Positions 1 through 10,555 of a DNA stretch of 64,000 nucleotides are shown in pieces. The translations under genes and the position numbers were made by a program. The first letter of the stretch is position 1. Each line of letters opens with the position of its first letter. Location of the stretch: positions 45,929,023 to 45,993,022 of the forward strand of contig CM055107.1 in assembly GCA_029204225.1 (NCBI GenBank), read 5' to 3'. The stretch comes from Diphasiastrum complanatum (taxonomy: Eukaryota > Streptophyta > Lycopodiopsida > Lycopodiales > Lycopodiaceae). The notes under the pieces are model-generated. The model did no database searches. It was not told where the DNA came from and saw nothing but the letters and a program-made list of their open reading frames with translations.

Positions 1-736
1 CATATTCTCATATAGCAAGCATACTACATTCTTTTATATTCAAGGAGAGGATTTGGTGACACTTGAATATCGAATATGACTTGTTCTTTTGTGTATACCG
101 ATGTGAAGAACTTTGCTTTGGTTCTTTTTCTTATGCTGAAATTTTTTGCATTCAATGTGTCAGTTTGCAATATTAACCCTTTTTGTCGAATGGGTTCAAT
201 AAATATAATAGAAAAGGACTTATTTGAGTACTTTAATGATTGTTGTTAGTGATATTTCTATATTGGTATGGATGTTAGTGTTGGTCACCTTGAAGGAAAT
301 TTTTAAGGGATTGGTAATCGTTATTTTATTTACTCCATATCTATAATACTGAGTAAAATGTGGTGTAATTTTATAAGGCCTTTGTCAACAAAGCTATGAA
401 AAATCAAAGTACAAGCCACCATAGCCACCAAAAGAGGAAAATACCATCAAACTATTAAGAGAGAAAGTATAGTAAACCCCTACCTAGTAAGTCGATGATA
501 ACTTAGTTCACGAACAGTATTGTAATTACTAGTTACTTGGTCACAATAGTGAACAATCAATATTAAGCTAACACAATGTAAGGTGAACATTGGCTTTTTA
601 ACTCCTCAATAGATCAATTAAATTCTACCAATCCTAATAATGAGCAAAAATTTCAAATTCAACTCTACCTAAAGGATTTGTATAAGTGCCCCCCTACCTC
701 TCGTGCTCATTACGTTTGTGCTTGTGGTGCTTACAG
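1..736. other. non-coding sequence upstream of the first visible CK2-alpha exon
   Basis: AT-rich sequence with no open frame that resembles a gene. It ends in a splice acceptor (TTACAG at 731-736) joined to a CK2-alpha exon, so at least its right part is intron. The N-terminal CK2-alpha exons (glycine-rich loop and catalytic lysine) were not found here and presumably lie left of the window or have been lost. Confidence 0.6.
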
Positions 737-897
737 GCTTTGGATTTTTGCCATTCACAAGGGATAAAGCACAGAGATGTGAAACCGCATAATGTCATGA
801 TTGATCATGAACAAAGAAAATTGGTGCTTGATTGATTGGGGGCCTTGCTGAGTTTTATCATCCATGTCAGAGAGTACAACGTTCGTGTAGCATCAAG
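737..897 (+). pseudogene. CKA: CK2-alpha exon with catalytic loop, frameshifted
   Basis: Acceptor TTACAG and donor AAG|GTAAG bound the exon. The first 31 codons (737-829) read [19 protein letters not shown] and on to KLVL, with the catalytic Asp and the Asn of HRDxxxxN present. After 829 a 2-nt insertion destroys the IDWG metal-binding motif and moves to the frame of GLAEFYHP. A further 1-nt insertion near 875 restores the original frame for EYNVRVAS. The net length change is three bases, but the residues between are scrambled. Confidence 0.85.
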
Positions 898-1072
898 GTA
901 AGAAATGTAATTGTACTTTCATTCGATTCAACAAGAGAAAGGGTTGACAAATCATCAACCTTCACAAGAAGTTATTATCCTTATATTGTTATAAGTGTTT
1001 ATAAGATGACTAGTTTCTTTGTCAGGAATCAGCTAGTGCATTATTTATGGTGGACATTATTCTACCTTGTAG

Positions 1073-1164
1073 ATACTTCAAAGGTCCAGGAGCTTTTGGT
1101 CGACCTTCAAGACTATGATTATTCCCTTGATATGTGGAGCTTAGGTTGCATGTTTGCTGGAATG
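1073..1164 (+). pseudogene. CKA: CK2-alpha exon [20 protein letters not shown], one-base insertion
   Basis: The acceptor is CTTGTAG at 1066-1072 and the donor is ATG|GTATG at 1164. The sequence encodes RYFKGP, then after one extra G near 1089 (GGTCCAGGAGCTT instead of CCAGAGCTT) [25 protein letters not shown]. This is the activation-segment and helix-F region of the kinase. The insertion is not compensated in this exon. Confidence 0.85.
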
Positions 1165-1612
1165 GTATGTCATTCAATGTTTGCATCTTCCCATTCCTAT
1201 AATGATTTTGTTACTATACGGGCGTCTATGGAAAGTACGAAAGATTTTAGGGCATGAATGAGCTGTAAAAGTAATGTCAAATCCAAGAGTTTGAAATTTT
1301 CCTCTTTTGAAAGCTAGCTTGGGTGAGCATTAATTTGAAGTCATGCTACAACTTCTGATCTTTCATTGTCTTGGCTATTAATTCTCTCTCGCAATTTCTA
1401 TTGACCTTTTCTGTGTTGACCTGACCATCTTGTGAAATTAGAGTGGACAGTCTTATAACTCCTTTGTTATTGGTGTTTACTAAAATTGCACTTCCTTGTT
1501 CTCTGCAAAATACATTTGATAAATCATTGGCATGAAATCAAGCCAACATTTTAAACTACTATGCTGAAGCATAAAAATAATGACGAAGTTTTCCATGATC
1601 TTCAAGTTGTTC

Positions 1613-1614
<2 letters not shown>

Positions 1615-1646
<32 letters not shown>
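1615..1646. repeat. (CT)16 microsatellite
   Basis: Uninterrupted CT dinucleotides just before the first recognisable LINE codons. The predicted Ser-Leu run across it is an artefact of the repeat. Confidence 0.95.
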
Positions 1647-1648
<2 letters not shown>

Positions 1649-2810
1649 ACGGATATTATCAGATATGCAGAGCGAGATTACATTTTTCTCAGTGGTGACT
1701 TTAATAGCCAGGGACAACTTCACCACAAACAGATTTCTATGATCATTCAGACCAGTTTCGTGTGTGTGCCTTGCTCCAGCTTATTGTCGCTCCACATCAC
1801 AGTTCGCTAGAAACACAAGCTTCATTCCTTATTACAACACTCCACTTCGCCGCTGCAAGTGCCTTTCCTTCCAAACCTCGCAATAATAAAAGCAAATCTA
1901 TCAAGCCCAGATCAGTACATCCTCCTTGGTATGATGACGAGTGTCGTTCCCACCATCAGCTTGTAACACACGCACGCATGCACACCCCCCATCTTTTAAG
2001 CTCTTCTTGCCGTCTCACCTGTTTACTTCATCGTAAGAAGTGAGCCTATGATGATTCAAAAGAGAGACGACTTATTGGGCTTCTCCATAGCTCTTCCATA
2101 GGTGCTTTTTGGCATGAGTTCATTCCTCATGCTTCACCTCGACTCCTCGATGACTGCGCATATGGTTTGATGATGCCACTGCCTTGTATACGATTCATAC
2201 TGACACACCTTTTTTCATCTCCCCTAAGACCTTCTGAGTTCACATTCTTCGTTGCTGATATGGTCCATAATGCCATCAAAAAATTGAACACATGTAAAGC
2301 CAGAGATATAGATGATATTGAATCAGAGTTATTGATCCATGTTGCTGATTTGTTATATTCTCTCCTAGCCACCTTACTCAATCAAGCCGTTGTCATTGGT
2401 TTTCCCTCTCCTAGCCACCTTACTCGATCAAGCTGTTGTCATTGGTTTTCCCTCTTCTTGGTTCATCGTATACACAAAATTGGTGATTCCATGAATCCTG
2501 GTAATTATGGACTCATGATTGGGCATGTGATTTGCGAAGCTTTATGGCACTATTCTACAGTCAGTTGTGAGTACTGAAGCAGAGACTAGGAGACTACATG
2601 CTATGGGCCAAGCTGGGTTTAGAGCCCATTATTCCACTGCAAATCATATTTTTACGCTTAGAGCCATGATTGAAGAAGCTCGAGACAAGAGAGAGCGAGT
2701 TTATTGTTGTTTTGTGGATTTCAAGAAAGCCTTTGACTTTGTCCCACGCTCCTTACTTACCCAATAAATACGAGACCTTGGGTTTTTTGATGACATAGTT
2801 CTAGCAGTGA
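1647..2810 (+). mobile_element. LINE (non-LTR retrotransposon) fragment: endonuclease end and 5' part of reverse transcriptase
   Basis: The start reads YAERDYIFLSGDFNS, in which GDFN matches the conserved APE-type endonuclease motif. About 1911-2043 reads PWYDDECR, typical of the linker between endonuclease and RT in plant and animal LINEs. Around 2260-2345 is a KLNTCKARDIDDIESELL segment, the usual K-xxKAxGxDxxxxE block before the RT fingers. At 2600-2766 come GQAGFRAHYSTANHIFTLR and CCFVDFKKAFDFVP, RT blocks with the first catalytic Asp (FVDFKKAFD). Several stops and frame changes separate these blocks, and the element breaks off shortly after, before the YADD-type block. It lies in the sense orientation inside the CK2-alpha intron. 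It has no coding capacity now. Confidence 0.8.
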
Positions 2811-3228
2811 TGGTGAAGGAAAACAAGAGTCAAGGCACCAAGAGATCTAGCTATCTGTCAATCTCCACAAGACACAAGAGAGAAGAGGCTGGGCGCCCTC
2901 CTCTAAGAGAGAGAGAGAGAGAAAAACAACAACACAAGTAATGAAGAGCAATGCTTAGCCAAAATTGAAAAATGTGACACAATAAGCCAATATGTACTCT
3001 ACCTACTTACTGAATGTAGGGGCACCCCCAAAAGTCAAGATAGGGTCCCTAAACCAAATTAGACCTCTAAGGACCCACGAGTCAGTACATGACCAAAATT
3101 GGGTCATCACAAATTAAGACAAACTTAACATGGCCTAAATAGCTAAATACCCATGGTTACACAAATCTTGACCTTTTGGGTCAAAGTAACCTATGGATTA
3201 ACTTAGCATAGTCCATTTATTTCTAACA
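2811..3228 (-). repeat. LTR (3' LTR) of a minus-strand copia remnant
   Basis: It ends on the + strand at TTCTAACA (3221-3228), immediately followed by the complement of a purine tract (CCCTCCTTAA, 3229-3238), the expected PPT/3' LTR junction for a minus-strand element. The left border is placed at TGGTGAAGG, right where LINE homology stops, but the exact base is uncertain. It contains a short (GA)n run near 2909-2922. No partner LTR was found in the window. Confidence 0.6.
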
Positions 3229-4015
3229 CCCTCCTTAAATGACAATGCAAAAAAACTGAAATCTTCACTATGTAATAAAGCCATCACGTGGTATTAAATT
3301 TAAAGCTTTGCATAAAGCTTCAAATTTGACTCTAGGCAACACCTTAGTGAAGACGTCTGCAATATTATCCTCTGTAGGACAATACTCAAGTAAAATGTCG
3401 CCATCATGAAGTCTTTCCCGAACAAAGTGATAATGGATCTCGATGTGCTTCTTCCTCACATGAAAATGCAGGATTCCGTGCAATGGCAATAGCACTTTGA
3501 CTATCACTCAAGATAAGAGTGGCTGCTCGCCAAACTTCATGTCAACAAGTAGTCTTCTCAGCCATAAACACTCCGTTGTGGCTGAAAATATCGCTCATAG
3601 CATGAATCGACTCATGAGTGAGACACTATAAGAAATTTTTGGTCTTGAATTACTTAGGTAAATGAGACAACCAATAGCTTGACAATATAAAGTAGTATCA
3701 AATGGTTCACCATCACCTTGACTGCTTAATTTCAGGCCTGTCTCCATAGGTGTAGCAACCGGCTTGCAATCTTCCATCTTGAACCGCTTCAAAATCTGCC
3801 CAATGTAGCATTCTTGAGAGATGAAAATTCCAGCCCCTTCTTGTACAAATTCAAGACCAAGATAAAAGTGCAATAGGCCTAAATCTGAGATCTCAAAAAC
3901 CGTACCAAGATCAAGTATTAAGGTATCAATCTGCTGCTCATTACTTCCCGTAACAATAATATCATCAACATAAAGCAAAATAATGATGATATAATCCGAA
4001 GTATGCTTGACATAA
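3229..4015 (-). pseudogene. copia pol remnant: C-terminal reverse transcriptase and RNase H
   Basis: The minus strand at 3978-3595 encodes MLYVDDIIVTGSNEQQ, including the YVDD catalytic motif, then LGLEF and the KPVATPME block typical of Ty1/copia RT. At 3507-3268 it encodes the RNase H tail (KKHIEIHYHFVRE, ADVFTKVLPR). A frame change lies between the two. Everything 5' of YVDD is missing, so the copy is truncated at about 4015, where unrelated sequence begins. Confidence 0.85.
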
Positions 4016-5295
4016 AGAGTAGATTAACTAGGACTACCCTCGCAGACCCCATTTTTTGGAGTTCCTGTTGCAACTAACCGTCGCCTCTCCTACTGAAGCT
4101 TCCTCATGATGAGATTAGCTTACAGATGAGACTGCGAGAGTTCATCTTGCTTCAGTGAACTGTAAGAGAGTTCCAAGTGCCAAGAAAACTAAAAAAAGTC
4201 TTAGGATCAGCACAAGTAACCTTCACATCATGGTCCATTGAGCTCAGAAAATCATTTTCCATCTATGAACAAGTCTGCGAGAGTTAATAGGAAGAATTGA
4301 TGAATCTGTGAGCCAAAAAGTGATCAAAAACCCTCTCAGATAACAATAAATTCCAGATCTGCGAGAGTTAACCTTCGCCACTTCATACCAAGCCAGATCC
4401 ACCTCAAATCCAGCTATAGTTAAGAGGGTGGGAGCTAGTTCCCAATAGATATCAAGATATCAGGGTTTTTCCTGCAAAACAGTACAAAGAACCCTCGCAC
4501 AGCAACCCTCGCATGATGAACCTTCGCAGATATGATCAGTAGGTAGATTTGCCTCAGATCCATCTACAGTAAAAATTTCAGGCCAATCAGAGTTAGGATC
4601 AGGTAGATATCAAAGAAAAACTGTGAAAAAGGGGCTAAAATCACACAGTTAGCTATTGAATTGATCAGATCCACACGGATCCAGGTTGCTTTCTTCAAAT
4701 CCATCAAGATCTAGTATCCCTGGACTTATCCGATGAATGAATATGAGATCAGGATGATCAGTACCAAGAAGAATCTGAAACCAAGCACCAAACCTCCCCA
4801 GAGTTGCAGCCACACCAATCCAGGTTGAAGCAGGACCAACCGTAATGGACCTGATGGATCAACCTGTAAATGCTGTCGTACCATTGCAAGCAATCCGGAG
4901 GGCACCTCGTCTCGAGATGCCAAAATACGATGGGGGAGTTCAACTGGGAAGACCTTGGTTGAGAGTTGCACAAGTGATTCACAACTGGGGAACATGAAAA
5001 CTCACCTTTGAAACAGAGAGCAGGCAGTAAAGGTAGATCCAACCACTTGGACGATGAAACCTATTGCTCCCAAAGCTAATGACGACTCCACCACAGACCA
5101 CAGTATTGATCGCCCTAGTCCAACATATTCTCATATGACATTGTGCGATGGACGGAAGCATTAGCTACAGTTGATTGTATGGCTGGGCATACGTGTCAAC
5201 CAGATTCGGATACAGCACCCAACACTTCCTCACCAAAAGGATACACCCTAGACACGCCAATTACTTATAGGGTGAATATGATCAATGTGGCATGA
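4016..5295. other. unassigned sequence, possibly leader or gag region of the following gypsy element
   Basis: No convincing protein homology. The left half (4020-4560) has recurrent CCCTCGCA / CCTTCGCAGA words. The right half carries short readable stretches on the + strand ending in MPKYDGG near 4920, which would suit a decayed gag. No LTR pair or primer-binding site was found, so the link to the gypsy pol at 5296 rests on position only. Confidence 0.3.
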
Positions 5296-7870
5296 TTGGC
5301 AGCGGAACCTATTCTTGAGAGAATTGAAGACGATCTGGTGCCCTGGCAACATGCCTTTTCTTACAATGAAGAAGTTGAGCTGACAGACGAGCAGATCCTG
5401 CAACACATGGATCCCGAGCTGTTTGGAATGAGAAAAATACCAGCTCAACCCTCTCGGAAGTCACCGTTAGCAAAAGTTTCCAAGGTTGAACCACCCAAGG
5501 CACCTAGGTGCTTCAAGAAAAAATTAGATAAAACAACACTCAAAATCAGGTGATCCGTTGGAGTGACTTGCCTGAAGAAGCAATACCTACGGTAGATGTA
5601 GATATTCGCAATCACGAGGCAAATATCAACCCAGTTCTCCAGAAGGATAACAAGGATGCAACTATCTTGCAGACAAAAAGAAACATACAGTTTCCTGGAC
5701 AACTTCAACAAACTACAATCAAGTCAAAATTGCGCCTGATGATCAGCATAAGACAACGTTTGCCACAAAATGGGGAACTTATGCCTATAAGGTCATGCCA
5801 TTCGGACTTTGCAATGCCCCCATTATTTTCCAGAGAGTTATGCAAGCGGCATTCAAGGAGTACCTGCAAAAGTTTCTGGAGATCTTCCTGAATGATCTGT
5901 GCATGCACGGGCCTAATACAGAGCACTTATCTCATTTGGAGAAGATGTTGATTCAATGCCGCACGTTCCAGATATACTGGAACCCAGAAAAGTGTCAGTT
6001 TTGGGTGAGACATGTCCCCCATCTTAGGCCATATCGTATCAAGACACGGAATCGCCACAAAGCTTTCAAAGATAAGGGTCAATGTTGATCTGCCACCACC
6101 AAGAACAATTCACGAAGTCTACATTTTCATGGGCCACGCTAACTATTAGCGGATCTTCATTTAAGATTTTGCGGAGTTAGCAAGGCCAATCTACAAGCTT
6201 ACCATAGAACCACATTGAACGGAGGAAGCCTTACAGGCTTTGTGGTTGGAGCTATCTTGACCCAGCCAGGAGAGTGCAGAACAGATTTCCCAATCAAATT
6301 TGCCAGCCGACAGCTTAGTGAAGCAGAAATGAACTATTGAACCACAGAGTGAGAAGCATTGGCAATGATCTTTGCGGTTAAGAAATTTTGACACTATTTG
6401 ATGGCCACTCACTTTGCATTTTATACGGACCATCGACCCTTGCTATATCTGGTAAATAAAACTTGCAACACAGGACGAATTACACGATGGTTGCTCTTGT
6501 TATTAGAGTCTGATTTCAGGATAGTGGTACGCAAGGGAAAGCAACACTACATGGCAAATCATGTGTCGCGGATCAAAGGGAGGGAAACCACACTCCAACC
6601 TGATGACGAGTTGCTAGATGCTATCTTATTTTACATTGATACAATACCAAAATGGGCCACATATATAGTCAAATATTTAATGCATGGCCATCCAGACAAG
6701 ACTTTACCGAAGGCGGAACAACGGAAGTTATTACTTAGAGCCAGACCGTATAGCTGATTGCCGGCCAGTTATATCGACGAGGATCATATAACATTCTCCG
6801 AAGGTGTCTTCATGAAACCACCTAGATCATATCATTATCACATGAGGGTATGGGTGGTGGTCATTTTGCATCACGGTTTGCAAGATTCTGCAATTAGGAT
6901 GCTGGTGGCCGACAATTCATAAGGATACGGAAGAGTACCTAAGGAAATGTGATGTGTGCCAACGAGCCAGAAGACCCAACAAGAATGAATTATGATCTAC
7001 TACATCCAGTCCTGGCTCAAGCACCAATTGAGAAGTGGGGATTGGACTATATTGGTCCCATCCACCCAACAACAAAGAGCTCTCAAGCCCGATATATTAT
7101 TGTGGCTACAGATTATCTAACCAAATGGCTAGAAGCCAAGGTAGTACGAGTGGCTGATGCTAGGACTACTGCCAAAGTTCTCTACGAATATATCATTATG
7201 CGCTTCGGATGCCCGGTTGAGATAGTCAGTGATCGCGGAAGTCATCAAGGTTCTATTGGAAGAATTTTTCGTGATCCATCGATCCAGCACACCATTTTAT
7301 CCTCGAGGCAATGGGCAAGCGGAGTCATCCAATAAGATCTTGTGTAGTGTCATCACGAAAACAGTTGAAGCTAGCAGATCTGATTGGGAATATAAGCTAT
7401 ATGCTGCTATGTGGGAATTCAAGACAACATACAAGGGAATCACTGATCATACACCATTTCAATTGGTTTATGGTTAAGATACAGTAATGCCAGTAGAGTT
7501 TTTGGTACCATCACTGAGGGTTGCCACCACACGTCTTGATGAGTCCAAATCTCTACAACTATGCCATGAAGCACCTCATAAACTTTTCGAGACATGCCTA
7601 TTGGCTGTGCATGCACTGGCAGTGGAAAAAGCACGTCGCAAGGCATGACATGATCGTCGGTTACACAAGAAGGATCTTCGTGTCGGAGATTTGGTCCTAA
7701 TGTATAAGACCAAGGCGATCAAGGGGAAATTGAAGTTCACTGGCGAAGGCCTATATCGTATCAAGGAAATTTTCAATCATGGAGCTGTGAACCTTCAACA
7801 TCTTGGTGTGACTCCATTTGATACACCCATCAGTGGTAGCCGATTGCATAAGTATTGGCCACCACAGTAA
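5296..7870 (+). mobile_element. decayed Ty3/gypsy pol: partial RT, RNase H and integrase
   Basis: The 5296-5553 stretch is an open spacer with a DPELFG/PPKAPR-rich sequence of unknown role. RT is recognisable from about 5700 (KTTFATKWGTYAYKVMPFGL, then FQRVM). Its catalytic box reads FLND instead of FxDD, the first Asp being Asn at 5891-5893, and the N-terminal RT is missing. RNase H follows at about 6225-6590 (TDHRPLLYLVNK, RKGKQHYMANHVSRIKG). Integrase starts with a zinc-binding CDVC block near 6945 and continues with APIEKWGLDYIGPIHP, VSDRG and NGQAES. The C-terminal domain ends with SGSRLHKYWPPQ and a stop at 7868-7870. Multiple stops and at least three frame changes make it non-coding. 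The 62133-62679 fragment belongs to the same or a close family. Confidence 0.9.
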
Positions 7871-8030
7871 CACAGATCAAGCCTGATAATGACATGTAGA
7901 TCACTTACAGATGAGATCTTAGTGCTCCACTCCCATTCCCCCAATATCCACCGTTTTCCCATTTTTCGCCTTTTCCCGCCATTTAACCCTCTTTTTTCAC
8001 CAGAACCTGACCAAACCACCACTCATCAAC

Positions 8031-8267
8031 ATGACATCCTCCACCAACCCTGATAACCAGCCTTCCAGTCCTTTAGATGAGACCGACAACACCCAAATTG
8101 CCCGTTGCACCGTCCCTACCACCACCCAGATCTTCGATCTGCCTACCGATTCCCAGATTGCCTCCTGGATCCAAGCCGCCCAACCCCTCCTAGGAGCAAT
8201 GGGCATTTACCCAACGCTTTTCACCTGCACACTGAATCTAGAATTTGTCGTCCAGAGGCAGATATGA
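8031..8267 (+). CDS. short Pro/Thr-rich open frame downstream of gypsy integrase (possible extra ORF remnant)
   Basis: A 78-residue frame starting MTSSTNPDNQPSSPLDE, about 160 bases after the integrase stop, with a CT-rich leader. No domain recognised. The other gypsy copy in the window also has a Pro/Ser/Thr-rich, coiled-coil-encoding stretch between pol and its 3' LTR (11745-13914), so this may be the start of the same extra ORF, truncated at about 8268 where plain intron resumes. Inference from position and composition only. Confidence 0.35.
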   Translation: MTSSTNPDNQPSSPLDETDNTQIARCTVPTTTQIFDLPTDSQIASWIQAAQPLLGAMGIYPTLFTCTLNLEFVVQRQI

Positions 8268-8547
8268 TCTGTTTAAACTTCTGACATTGTATGTGTTAGG
8301 ATGCTGGCCACAAAATTATTTATTATGAATCCCTTTTGAATTCAGGGTTAGAAATTTACACATTCAGTTTCTGTTCTAATCCAGTTCTTATGAAAGAAAA
8401 TAACCACAAAAGCAGAACAACTCCTTTCCCTCTGCTCCAATGTGTAATCAGATTGCTGATTCTTTCTGTCGATACCTTTGTGAAAATTAAAGTGGCATAG
8501 CCATTACTAAAAAGTTTCAAGGTTCTTCTTTTGAATCTGTTTGTCAG

Positions 8548-8613
8548 ATTTTTCGTAAGGAGCATTTCTTTCAGGGTCGCGACAGCCATTATCAGCTTAT
8601 CAAAATTGCAAAG
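8548..8613 (+). pseudogene. CKA: CK2-alpha exon IFRKE...IAK
   Basis: Bounded by TTGTCAG and AAG|GTGAC; 66 bases, 22 codons, phase 0 on both sides. It encodes IFRKEHFFQGRDSHYQLIKIA plus a final K, matching the family segment around FRKEPFFYG. At least five positions differ in a segment that is nearly invariant in plants and animals, which suggests relaxed constraint. Confidence 0.85.
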
Positions 8614-9650
8614 GTGACACTTGCCCCCCTCTAAGAGAAGTTTCTATATAAATCGAGTCAATCTGATGTTTTTGTGCATATTATTTCGTACATTACATTT
8701 CCATGCTCTGAAGATTTCGTATGCTACTTTCCTCGAGCATTCTCATTTATGAGTGGTCTTCTGTTATGTGTTTTTAGATTTACATGGGCTATTTGAAATT
8801 GAGACTTTAAATGCATGGCTAATCTCATTTTAACATAAAAGTGGTGGTACCAGATTCATTCTTCTGGTTAAACAAGTTAATCAATCAACTATCATCACTT
8901 CAAAAGCATGTCACATAATGACTGGAAAATAGGTTAGTCATAACAAAGATTTATCAACTAACCATGGTCCTTGAGGTTTGTTGGAGGCTGAAAGTAAATC
9001 TGCTGGTGGCTTTATTGCTGTTGTGTATGTTCTATTCCCAATCTCCTCTTTGATTGAATTTGAAATCCTACGGCTGCATGTGAATGCTTGTCCAATTTTT
9101 TACATTTCCTTCCAGCAAATGTTTTCATGTATGGATGGTGTTGCATTATTATTTTTTGAGTAGCATTAATGCCGTTGATGTTGCATAAGGACCAAGGAAA
9201 CCCCTCTGAGTCTCATCTTTAATTGAGAATTACACTTTAAAGCTCTTCCGCCACTACCTCTTGTTAGAAGCTGTTTCTGCTTCACAGCTCTGGAGTTGGT
9301 CACTAGTGGTAATGTGCCTTTGGTCATTTCTCTGGACAAAGAGGTGCACCAAGCTCTTCATGCGCATCACATGATCAGTGATGATAAAATTTTCAAGAAA
9401 ATTGTTGTGAGCTTGAACTGATAGTAAATGGGTGTTTAACGAAAGAATGATACAATAAGAAAGTTTGAGAGAACTGCAAAATGAGAGCATTTTCCATCAA
9501 GTAAGATGAATGGTCTTATTTTTTTCATGGCGGCCCCTCAGTTTCTGAATGATTATAGAGACTGCTAATTTGAAATCAGTAAGTGATGAGACATGTCAGT
9601 TCAGTTTTATGAGAGATTATGCTGATTTGTTTCCATTCGTTATATATCAG
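8614..9650 (+). other. CK2-alpha intron
   Basis: About 1 kb of AT-rich intron between exons IAK and VLGTDEL. It is bounded by AAG|GTGAC and TATATCAG|GTTC. No transposon remnant, RNA gene or other coding signal recognised. Confidence 0.7.
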
Positions 9651-9733
9651 GTTCTGGGAACAGATGAGCTAAAAGCCTATCTATCCAAGTATCATTTGAC
9701 ATTAGATCCACACTTTGAGGCCTTGGTTGGAAG
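9651..9733 (+). CDS. CKA: CK2-alpha exon [14 protein letters not shown]
   Basis: 83 bases, bounded by TATATCAG and AAG|GTTG, open throughout. It encodes [14 protein letters not shown] and on to FEALVG, plus the first two bases of a split codon. Residues match the CK2-specific insert region. The split codon joins as AGC (Ser) where most CK2-alpha proteins have Arg (LVGRH). Confidence 0.9.
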
Positions 9734-9850
9734 GTTGTTTCTGAATGAAGTCTTCTTTTCTTGAATTTTGTTAGGGAGTATCACCTGTGGTTGTTAAATG
9801 CTATTGAAATGCATTTCCATTCTAATGTATTGCTAGTTTCATTTTGACAG

Positions 9851-9914
9851 CCACAATAGGAAGCCCTGGTTGGATTTCATCAATGCTGATAATCGAAACT
9901 TGGTTGTTCCCGAG
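9851..9914 (+). CDS. CKA: CK2-alpha exon HNRKPWLDFINADN
   Basis: 64 bases after TTTTGACAG, ending CCCGAG|GTCTA. It encodes HNRKPWLDFINADNRNLVVP plus a final E, the family segment RKPWxxFINADN. Open and in phase with the neighbouring exons. Confidence 0.9.
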
Positions 9915-10248
9915 GTCTATGTTTGCTCTTAAAATTTGATATATTTTTGGTGTTGTGATCACATGAGGCAATGATGCAGAAAGACACTTATTTTTGTCAC
10001 ATCATTGCCAGTTCTATTCAAATCACAATAACTTTGAGTCTTATAGTCAAAAACACTCTAATCTACAGTGCATGAGAGCAAGCTTTGCATTTATTAGTCA
10101 TGGCCTATTTGGAATATTAGTTTTCATTTTATGAAGAATTTGTACTCTTCTTCCAGTAGTTGTGTCATCTACTTTAAATCAATCTAGAGACCCAATGTAT
10201 CAGATGTTTAAAGAGGAACAGCTAACTTGGATATATACTTGAACTCAG

Positions 10249-10317
10249 GCTGTTGATTTTCTGGACAAATTGCTACGCTATGATCATCAGGAAAGATTGA
10301 CTGCAAAAGAGGCAATG
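10249..10317 (+). CDS. CKA: CK2-alpha exon [17 protein letters not shown]
   Basis: 69 bases, 23 codons, after ACTCAG and before ATG|GTCAG. It encodes [20 protein letters not shown] and then EAM, the C-lobe segment containing the invariant Arg of kinase subdomain XI. No lesions. Confidence 0.92.
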
Positions 10318-10474
10318 GTCAGTTTTAATGCATACCACTTGTATCTAATGTATTGTTAGACTAATTGTGGCTTGTGTCATTTTTGTTTTATCTGTGACCT
10401 CATAATGTCTGCACCTGCTTACTTACGCTTTCCATTGGAACGTATTCTAAAATCTTGACACCGTTGTATTGCAG

Positions 10475-10555
10475 GCACACTCTTACTTCTACCCAGTACA
10501 GGCAGCAGACACACTCAATAATTTAGCTGATGAGTTAAGACTTCATGTCAGGTGA
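10475..10555 (+). CDS. CKA: CK2-alpha last exon with stop codon
   Basis: After TATTGCAG. It encodes AHSYFYPVQAADTLNNLADE and then LRLHVR, with TGA at 10553-10555. The AHPYF-like start matches the family; the tail is lineage-specific, as is usual for CK2-alpha. Open and in phase with the previous exon. Confidence 0.88.
   Translation, partial: AHSYFYPVQAADTLNNLADELRLHVR

Larger units (their letters stand above)
1165..8547 (+). other. 7.4-kb CK2-alpha intron loaded with retroelements
   Basis: The interval runs from donor GTATGTC (1165) to acceptor TTGTCAG (ending 8547), and both flanking exons are in phase 0. From left to right it contains about 450 bases with no recognised content (1165-1614), a CT repeat, a LINE fragment, a minus-strand copia remnant with LTR, about 1.3 kb of unassigned sequence, a decayed gypsy pol, a short proline-rich open frame and about 280 bases of plain intron (8268-8547). 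Confidence 0.75.
737..10555 (+). pseudogene. CKA: casein kinase II (CK2) alpha subunit gene, C-terminal part, with frameshifts in the upstream exons
   Basis: CK2-alpha is the catalytic subunit of a Ser/Thr kinase acting in nucleus and cytoplasm. Seven exons were found by homology and GT-AG junctions: 737-897, 1073-1164, 8548-8613, 9651-9733, 9851-9914, 10249-10317 and 10475-10555. Together they cover the catalytic loop (HRDVKPHN), the lobe-C motifs ([15 protein letters not shown]), the VLGTDEL helix, RKPW, and [20 protein letters not shown] to a TGA stop. Phases agree between all downstream exons. The exon at 737 has a 2-nt and a 1-nt insertion around the DWG metal-binding motif, and the exon at 1073 has a 1-nt insertion, so no single frame runs through. 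Exon 8548 also departs from a normally very conserved segment. The likeliest reading is a decaying copy; uncorrected assembly errors in the first two exons are the alternative. Intron 1165-8547 is filled with retroelements. Confidence 0.85.

Noticed and set aside
832-1257. A 141-codon open frame as a gene of its own
   Set aside because: It only joins parts of two CK2-alpha exons through a readable intron; the start codon is TTG inside the broken DWG motif.
5795-7870. Gypsy pol as a working gene
   Set aside because: Several stops and frame changes, and the RT catalytic box reads FLND.
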